Below, one piece after another: positions 19,959 to 26,186 of a stretch of 26,186 nucleotides of DNA. Under the pieces are notes generated by a model. The model did not search any database and was not told where the DNA came from. It was given only the letters and a program-made list of their open reading frames with translations. Both the position numbers and the translations under genes were made by a program. The stretch is taken from the NCBI GenBank assembly GCA_036897095.1, contig JAYMSP010002115.1, forward strand, positions 1-26,186. The letters run 5' to 3'. Numbering within the stretch: position 1 is the stretch's first letter; the number at the start of each line of letters is the position of its first letter. This DNA is from Plantago elongata (taxonomy: Eukaryota > Streptophyta > Magnoliopsida > Lamiales > Plantaginaceae).

Positions 19959-21644
19959 ATGAGAAACAGAGAAATGGCTTGTGAGAACCTGATGAGTTTT
20001 TGTAGCCTTTTGCTGGTCAGTCTGTTAGTTTTAAGCTTGAACCATGCAGGTTTTGTGAACTGTCAAGAAGTTAGTGAAAGGAGAGCACTGGTTCCTGCCA
20101 TGTTCATCTTTGGTGACTCTTTGATAGACAATGGAAACAACAACAACTTGCCTTCTTTTGCCAAAGCCAACTATTTCCCTTATGGTATCGATTTCCAAGG
20201 CGGTGCCACCGGAAGGTTCTCCAATGGCTACACCATGGTTGACACTATTGGTACTTCTAACTTTCTTCTTCTTTGTTCAAAATAGCTTCTGTGAAGTATG
20301 TTCCTCTGCCAGTTTTCTTGATTTGTAAGGTCGAAAATTATAACGTAAACCGGGACTATGACTAAGTCGTAAACCTTATGATTAAAAGATCAATATGACA
20401 TGTACTATACATTTAACTTACGATTTTTAACTAGAAGGTTCAATAGACTCATTGCTGTCCCGTTCCATAATACATATAGAAGATAACAATGTTATGGTGA
20501 GTTTCTAAACAAGGTTATGATTCTTTTTTTGTGAAGCTGAATTGCTTGGACTACCTCTAATCCCTTCGTTTTCGGATGCTTCGGGTGATAATGCAAGATA
20601 TGGAGTTAACTATGCATCTGCTGCTGCTGGGATTCTTGATGATACAGGCAGAAACTTTGTGCGTTCATTACCTTATGTAGTTTCACTTATCTTACAAAAC
20701 AAGAGTGCTTTACAGAACATAACGCTCTAACCGTTTTTCGGGATATTTGTGCAGGTTGGTCGAATTCCGTTCAACCAGCAGATCAAGAACTTTGAGAACA
20801 CTCTAGACCAAATCACAGACAACCTTGGTGCACCAGATGTTGCACAGGCTCTAGCTAAGTGCATTTTCTTTGTTGGAATGGGAAGCAATGACTATCTTAA
20901 CAACTACCTCATGCCAAATTATGACACCAAGAATCGGTATAATCCTCAACAATATGCAGACCTCTTGGTTCAGCAATACTCTCAGCAACTCACTGTAAGA
21001 TCTACTATGGTACTAATAATCTCAAAACATACAAAATCATATTAGTGAGCTTAACTTACTGGTTTCATTTGTGACTAATGTTGCAGAGATTGTATAATCT
21101 TGGAGCTAGGAAATTTGTGATCGGAGGACTTGGGCTAATGGGTTGTATTCCAAGCATCCTTGCTCAAAGTAACCGAGGCACATGCTCAGAGGAAGTTAAC
21201 CAGCTTGTTCAACCGTTCAACACGAATACGAAGGCCATGATTAACCATCTCAGCACTAATCTGCCTGGGATTCGATTCTCGTACATTGACATTCACAACA
21301 TGTTCCAAGATTTACTTGCAAATGCTAGATCATATGGTAATTAAGCTCCATTGTGTACTATGTATCATTTTGCGGAAAATTTTGTAGTCCCAATGTTAAG
21401 TATTGTCGTATTTTTGGTTATAGGATTCAGCGTGGTGAACCGGGGATGCTGTGGAATCGGGAGGAACAGAGGACAGATAACATGTCTTCCATATCAAGCA
21501 CCGTGTTTGAACAGACGCAGATATGTTTTCTGGGATGCGTTCCATCCGACTGAAGCTGTTAATGTCTTGTTTGGGAGGAAAGCTTTTAATGGGAATAGGA
21601 ATGTAGTTTATCCCATAAACATACAGCAACTAGCCAATCTTTGA
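19959..21644 (+). CDS. GDSL-motif esterase/lipase, secreted (SGNH hydrolase)
   Basis: Five exons join in phase to 374 residues: 19959-20250, 20537-20658, 20755-20994, 21087-21336, 21424-21644 (stop TGA). A second in-frame ATG at residue 6 may be the real start. Residues about 11-35 form a hydrophobic signal peptide (SFCSLLLVSLLVLSLNHAG), so the enzyme is probably secreted to the cell wall. Block I is FIFGDSLIDNGNN with nucleophile Ser54; block II has Gly129 in NYASAAAG; block III has Asn183 in VGMGSNDYLNN; block V has Asp339 and His342 in DAFHPTEA. All SGNH catalytic residues are present, so activity is expected. Plant members hydrolyse acyl esters in cuticle, seed-oil or defence roles; the substrate cannot be read from sequence. 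Length and five-exon structure are typical of the family. Confidence 0.95.
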
Positions 21645-21951
21645 TATAAGGAAATACTTCTCAATGTTCTGAAATGTTGTAATGTTGTGCCAGTAAATTT
21701 GTTATGCTAGTTGCTCAAATATTTTGGTAGTACTAATTTATGAACCATAAATAGTTGCAGAAACCTTAAATGTGTGTTTCTCTCTGCTATAACTAGCAAT
21801 CTTGCCAGGATCAAATTTCGGAGAATGTAAAGGGGTTCTGGAAAATGTTTATATGAATTGAAACATGTTTAATCGTCTAGCAAGTAATCTAAAACAAATT
21901 ATGAGAAAAGGCAAATGTTTTGTTCTTATTTGAGTGCAACAATAATGTCAA
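21645..21951. other. Spacer between the GDSL stop and the Q-rich relic
   Basis: Contains the GDSL 3' untranslated region and the end of the convergent minus-strand relic. No further gene, repeat or RNA is seen. Confidence 0.4.
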
Positions 21952-22920
21952 TTATATAGAATTTGCTCGATGGACATTAATACCATCAACAGCAGTGTTA
22001 GATGTACCGGCTGGTTGTTCCGCTAGTGTTGGTTGTTCGGATATACCAGGTTTAAGGTTTGGCCTTTGATACCCTGATTGCACGGCCAGAAAATTCTCTG
22101 GCTGGTTTCCGGAGTGGCTAGATGTGCCATATGCAGAATGTGACTGTTGGTTTGAAGAATCAGAGGAGTTGCCAAATGCAGAGGTCAATGGTTCATGTGG
22201 TGCTGCTTGTTGACTAGGCATCTGGGTCTCATGTAAGGCTGTTGATATGCTTGTTGCTTGGGTCCATAGTACTGCTGCCTATATCCTGATTGGTCAGTGT
22301 TGGATTGTTGCTGGTATGCTGCATAGCCAGACATGCCGACTCCAGTGGTAGGTTGTGGTGCAACTTGGTAATCGGATTGTGCAGGCCCAAAATCTTGCTG
22401 TTGATACCCTGGCTGGCTAGATGAACCAGCCCAGACTTGCGGTGGTTGGCAGGCTGCACTAAGGACGATACTTAGTTGTTGCAGTATTGCTTGCAACGCT
22501 GAGTTGTGTCCACAACAAGGAGGTTGATATCCTGATTGAGCTGGGTATGTGCCCTCGTGCTGGTACCCCAGTTGATCAGTTTGCAACAAACCCAGATTGT
22601 GGCTGCTGGTATGTTGCATTGCTAGAGTTATCGACTCTAAAGATCGATTGTTGCTGCTGTGGTACTGCTTGGTCCTGTCCATAATATTGCTGTTGGTTTC
22701 CTGTCTGGCCGCTGACACCGAATTTTGGCTGTTGGAATGCTGGTGCATGCTGGTTGGATTCGGTAACCTGAAATTGCTGGTGATCGTACGTTGCTGGTTG
22801 AAGTGTGTTGCCTCTAGAATTTTGGGACCAAGGTTGGATGTCAGTATTGTTGCTTGTCTCAGAAACTTTGATTTGCGGTGAAATTTCCAGTTGATTGTCC
22901 TTGCGTATTTTATCAACATA
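21952..22920 (-). pseudogene. Frameshifted exon for a Gln/Tyr/Ser/Gly-rich low-complexity (prion-like) protein tail
   Basis: An acceptor-like CTTGACAG precedes position 22920. From there one frame reads 114 codons (YVDKIRKDNQLEI..., then QTGNQQQYYGQDQAVPQQQQ) to a TGA at 22578-22576. Sense then continues one frame over (DQLGYQHEGTYPAQSGYQPP, SQPGYQQQDFGPAQSDYQ, SGYAAYQQQ) to about 22225. It finally returns to the first frame (MPSQQAAPHEPLTS...) and stops at 21952. Two opposite indels within one clearly coding composition point to a pseudogene, or less likely to sequence errors. Repeated SGYQ/PGYQQ motifs recall FUS/EWS-like tails and the tails of some plant KH-domain proteins, but no KH or RRM domain is present, so the family is not assigned. 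A 36-codon exon at 23719-23826 could splice onto it in phase. Confidence 0.55.
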
Positions 22921-23718
22921 CTGTCAAGCATACTATAGCTTGTCAAACGTATTATTTGCAGGAGAGACTTATAATTAAAGAAAAAGGGATGAACCTATAT
23001 AAGTTCGGAGTTCCAGTGAAAATAATTGAAATTGTAAAAGAAGGTTTGATTTTCTTAAGCATGAAGAGGAAATACTATTCATCCGGCTGTTAGGCATGGA
23101 GTTAACCTGGACTACATAACATCGGCGTGATACTATATATAATATTTATTATAATGTATAATATACTAGAAGACACTATTTCATGCGGTAGTGAAAAAAT
23201 AAACCTTATAATTTTAATTATATTCTAAAATATTTATTTTTATATAGCTCATGTTTAAATCAGTTAATATTAATCGACTTTTTAACTTTATATAAAATGT
23301 AACTTTATCATGTGTTCAAAATGTTGCTTTCTTTTAATATATACAATCTATTAAAAAATGTTTTTTGGATATACTATCTTTTCAAAATGTTGAACACACT
23401 AATCTAATAGTAATATTGTGTGAATCATGAGCCAAAGTCATGCCATATGTTTCATACTCATAACTTATATGAATTTCAAATAATAGAGTATTACAAAGTT
23501 GATTGTAGATTTATAAGTAAGTACCTGTTGAAAAATAAAAATATGAAATGATAGAACTTCATCTTGTTTAAAAGGTCTGAGTTTTAGATGAAATTTACCG
23601 GTGTGATATATTGTATATTCGAATGTCAATGCAACTTTTGATTATAATGGCGGTTTTCGACTAAGGAAAGGCCTTTATTGAAAAAAAATTAAAAAAATCA
23701 CATGAATAGCATAAGTAC
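22921..23718 (-). other. AT-rich gap, possibly an intron of the Q-rich relic
   Basis: No coding region is supported. The ends carry minus-strand splice-like signals (ATCAAG|GTACTT at 23719/23718 and TTGACAG| at 22921), which would make this a 798-bp phase-0 intron. The interior is strongly AT-rich and otherwise featureless. Confidence 0.35.
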
Positions 23719-23826
23719 CTTGATTTTGTTCTCCTGGGCATAGCGCATGTACTTTTCCATCGTTTCCCGTTTCACGCACTCGAGCTCAAATTTTTGTAAA
23801 TTTCTCTCTTTGAGTAGCGCCAGACT
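23719..23826 (-). other. Candidate 108-nt coiled-coil-like exon overlapping the LRR frame
   Basis: Minus strand: an acceptor-like CCTACCCTAG precedes 23826, and a donor AAG|GTACTT follows 23719. The enclosed frame is exactly 36 codons, phase 0 at both ends, reading LLKERNLQKFELECVKRE then TMEKYMRYAQENKIK, a charged helix. The next candidate exon starts in phase with YVDKIRKDNQLEI, so the helix would run on. It lies one frame away from, and overlaps the last 18 codons of, the LRR frame. No family recognised. Confidence 0.35.
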
Positions 23827-24782
23827 CTAGGGTAGGTATCATAGGAGGCACACTCGTTAATCGTCAGAATCGAAAGCTTTAGCATGGCATCTTGTGGAAC
23901 ATGAAAGCGACACAGATACTTTAAATTGACAAGTTTAAGACTTGTAAGCTCCGGAAAACTTCCGGGAGAGATTTTGATATACCCGAATGAGATTGCATCA
24001 TTACACAAGACAAGGCTCGTTAGATGTTTGAGTTTCCCCAGAATCAGCATTGGGTCGTCGGGGTCGCCTTCCAACCCACATCCATCTAAGACTATCTCGG
24101 TTAACATTATGCTGGAAATCTTCAGATCCTTAGGTAGACATGCTATAGATTCCTCTAGATGCATAACCTTTACCTTCCCGCACTTCATCAAATCTCCCAA
24201 CACACTTAATTTGTCTTTCTTGTAAAAAACAAAACCTCGCAACTTCAGTGTTGGCATGTGTATCCCGTCTTTATCATCACCGATGTGCTTCATCAGCTTG
24301 TCCAGGTCGTCCATCCTAACTTCATATGACAGTACTGTAATGATTTCAAGTTCTTGAAATTTCTCGAGGTCATCAACGTCACATATATCCAGTCTGAAGT
24401 TTTCAAGTATTTTGAGCCTTCCCAAACCATTCAGTTTCAGTTTGCTCGTCGTATCATCACTTTGATACGATTCTGGAAAATACAAATGTCTCAAGTTTGA
24501 GAACTTCCATATCACATTTGGGATGATCAAGATTTCAGACTCAGACCTTGTTCGCAAATCGCTAAGATCCAAAGTTTCCAAGTAAGGAAAGCTACAACGA
24601 TTCAAAGGAATCCTCGACAGAGACGAGCAATTCGTGAACCCAAGGTATCTTAAGTGAACCAATTTGTCTATGTCCTCCATATCAGGTAACCAAACTCCTT
24701 TGAAGTACAGGGATCTTGTCAAAGGGATCCTAACAATAGAATTAGTAGAACTATTAAATAATACTAAAAAATACACAAGCAT
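23772..24782 (-). CDS. Orphan leucine-rich-repeat fragment of a CC-NB-LRR resistance protein
   Basis: An open frame of 336 codons without stops. It shows irregular NLR-type LRR units: LPDMEDIDKLVHLRYLGFTN, FPYLETLDLSDL, IWKFSNLRHLYFP, LGRLKILENFRL, LGKLKHLTSLVL and FPELTSLKLVNLKYL, ending near KLSILTINEC. In intact proteins (usually 850-1000 residues) this part follows the NB-ARC switch and helps recognise pathogen effectors in the cytoplasm. No P-loop, GLPL, MHD or coiled-coil N-terminus is found between 24783 and 26186, so the copy is 5'-truncated. A possible splice acceptor, CTATTGTTAG, ends at 24730; if real, the exon starts at 24729 and the first 17 codons (MLVYFLVLFNSS...) are intronic. 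The last residues (RYSKREIYKNLSSSA) are not LRR-like and may reflect a frameshift or a junction with other sequence. Confidence 0.6.
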   Translation of the reverse strand: MLVYFLVLFNSSTNSIVRIPLTRSLYFKGVWLPDMEDIDKLVHLRYLGFTNCSSLSRIPLNRCSFPYLETLDLSDLRTRSESEILIIPNVIWKFSNLRHLYFPESYQSDDTTSKLKLNGLGRLKILENFRLDICDVDDLEKFQELEIITVLSYEVRMDDLDKLMKHIGDDKDGIHMPTLKLRGFVFYKKDKLSVLGDLMKCGKVKVMHLEESIACLPKDLKISSIMLTEIVLDGCGLEGDPDDPMLILGKLKHLTSLVLCNDAISFGYIKISPGSFPELTSLKLVNLKYLCRFHVPQDAMLKLSILTINECASYDTYPRVWRYSKREIYKNLSSSA

Positions 24783-25500
24783 GCGATAATGTCAAAGTCT
24801 ACTACAGATACGAGGGGGACAATTTCCACAATTAGTTACTATCATCACCATTCCCTATAAAATTTAATTTCCTACTCCCTCAATCACGGATTTAACTTTT
24901 TGAGTGATAATCTAAAACACCTTGTACCGAAAAGGTCACGAATTTAATTTTCAGTCCGAAATGAATGACTAATTTCTCCGTATAGAAAATAATTGTGGTG
25001 ATTAGATTTATTGATAATAATTTATCCATTTATCCAATGCACTGTAATAAAGTATAGTGGAGAAAATTTTATTTTTCACGAGAACCTTTTAGTCCACTTT
25101 GATTTTACACCCAAACTTTTTATTTTTGGAGTTTGCACATGAACGTCAACAGAACAGCTTCACACAAAGGTTGGATGGCGTTACTGACTCCGTTAAGTAT
25201 ACAGGAAAACAGAGTCACCACAGACCCGCCTCACTGTTGTCGCCTCATCACGACTTCTTCGACCTCCCAACCACCTGTTGACCCATCTCCCGTTGTAACC
25301 ACCACTGACGGCCTCTATGCCACCACCACGTACAACCATTCACCGGCAGTGCCACAACTGCTCCGCTCCCACCTGCTCTGCATCCTCCACACCTCTCGCC
25401 AGTCACAACCACTCCGACCCACCTACTCAGTCCGCCACGATCGACACCACCAGCTTCACTCATCATCATCATCATCAATTACCTCACACTCTCCACCTCA
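24783..25500. other. Spacer upstream of the LRR fragment; C-rich low-complexity segment from about 25200
   Basis: 24783-25130 is AT-rich and empty. From about 25200 to 25510 the plus strand becomes rich in C and CCA/CAC words. This keeps a frame open (25133-25654, 173 codons, Pro/Ser/Thr/His-rich), but it has no domain and its C-terminal part runs through a probable splice donor at 25634, so I do not call it a gene. Confidence 0.4.
25460..25477. repeat. (TCA)6 microsatellite
   Basis: Six perfect TCA units lie in the C-rich segment just before the probable leader of the right-edge gene. Ordinary trinucleotide slippage; useful only as a potential marker. Confidence 0.85.
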
Positions 25501-26186
25501 GTCCATTCCTCCAAGTCTACAACAGGCTCGTTTTTCCCAAACTTGTTGTTTCAAATTTACTTGCGTCGGTTTCAAGTGTGGAGGGCCTTCAATTCGTCCA
25601 TTCATTCGTCCTTGTTCGTCTCGATTTGCTTCGGTAAGTATTCATTACTTCTGATTCAAATTATGGGATGGGTAGTTGTGTTGTGTGTCTGGATTCTTGC
25701 TTAATTCGAATTGAAATTCCTTGTTTCCTGTATAATTTCGAGTGACTCTGTTTTCCTATCTGATCGAATTCGACAGCTTTGATTTGCTATTGAGGTCGAT
25801 CTGCTTGGTCTGATTTGATTTGCTTGAATCGACTGGTGTTGTGGCTACTTTCCTATCTGTATGTCGATTGTATGCATCAGTCGAGCTCTATTCTTTCTAA
25901 GTTTGTACTGCAGCCTCAAATTTGGTGGACTGAGAGTGTCAATCCACACCCCGTTTTCTGATCTGTTTGTCTGTGTAAATTGTTCTGGCATGCCTATTGT
26001 GTTTTATTATGTTGTTGTTGAGTTCGTTGGTTCACTATTCATTTGAATCTGTGCTCTGCTGGTTTGTGGTACTGTAGAAATCCGAACTAGTCTGACCAAG
26101 GTTCAGGTCGCGAGTGCAAATTTCTGTAAAGGTTTCGGTAACGTGTGTAAATTTCTGCAAAGGTTTTGGTGTAATTTGAAAATAAA
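25500..26186 (+). other. Probable 5' leader and first intron of a gene continuing off the right edge
   Basis: A C/T-rich leader-like stretch ends at a strong donor, TGCTTCG|GTAAGTATTC, at 25633/25634. It is followed by at least 550 bp of T-rich, GATCTG/TTGATTTG-rich sequence characteristic of plant leader introns (TTCCTATCTGATCGAATTCG, TCTGATTTGATTTGCTTG). No start codon with a convincing protein is visible before the edge, so the product is unknown. Leader introns of this kind often raise expression of broadly expressed genes. The transcription start is not determined. Confidence 0.4.
26114..26174. repeat. 31-bp tandem repeat (two copies) at the right edge
   Basis: GTGCAAATTTCTGTAAAGGT is followed 31 bp later by GTGTAAATTTCTGCAAAGGT; the copies continue with TTCGGTAAC and TTTGGTGTAA. 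The repeat lies within the probable leader intron near the window end, so a third copy could lie outside. Confidence 0.6.

Noticed and set aside
21396-21629. Minus-strand open frame of 77 codons over the last GDSL exon
   Set aside because: It is the mirror of a well-supported coding exon (GDSL block V lies on the plus strand) and has no independent evidence.
25133-25654. 173-codon plus frame rich in Pro, Ser, Thr and His
   Set aside because: Composition follows simple CCA/TCA-rich DNA, no domain is visible, and its end runs through a strong splice donor at 25634.
1-26186. CRISPR arrays, prokaryotic operons, tRNA or rRNA genes
   Set aside because: No regularly spaced repeats, no ribosome-binding-site-led gene clusters, and no intact cloverleaf with A and B boxes could be read; gene structure is eukaryotic throughout.

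Overview
This is a stretch of plant nuclear DNA, almost certainly from a eudicot. It is AT-rich, its genes are split by GT-AG introns (one GC-AG), and the protein families are plant ones: an AGL12-type MADS-box factor, a SMU1 splicing factor, a GDSL esterase/lipase and a leucine-rich-repeat piece of a disease-resistance gene. I cannot name the species.

Layout. Positions 1-689 (minus) hold the first exon of a secreted protein gene that runs off the left edge. About 690-5700 is mostly gene-free and AT-rich, with a probable LTR fragment at 2620-2920. An AGL12/XAL1-like MADS-box gene (5884-9650, plus, 7 exons, 209 residues) follows. Its 2.1 kb second intron has collected transposon debris: a Stowaway-like MITE with a second MITE (TAA target duplication) nested inside it, then the remnant of a pogo/Tigger-like transposon. 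Positions 9651-11770 are intergenic. A complete SMU1 orthologue (11771-18426, plus, 16 exons, 514 residues) has one GC-AG intron and two intronic tandem duplications. After a repeat-bearing spacer comes a complete GDSL esterase/lipase gene (19959-21644, plus, 5 exons, 374 residues).

The right third is less orderly. On the minus strand, 21952-22920 encodes a Gln/Tyr/Ser/Gly-rich low-complexity tail broken by two compensating frameshifts. A plausible 108-nt coiled-coil-like exon at 23719-23826 would splice onto it in phase. That exon overlaps, in another frame, the end of a 336-codon LRR open frame (23772-24782) that has no NB-ARC or CC region anywhere in the window. From about 25500 to the right edge the plus strand looks like the 5' leader and first intron of another gene.

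The complete genes are unrelated neighbours with separate roles (development, pre-mRNA splicing, secreted lipid/ester hydrolysis). I see no operon-like or defence-island logic. The least expected object is the LRR / coiled-coil / prion-like-tail arrangement at 21952-24782, which is more likely decayed or chimeric than a working new system.
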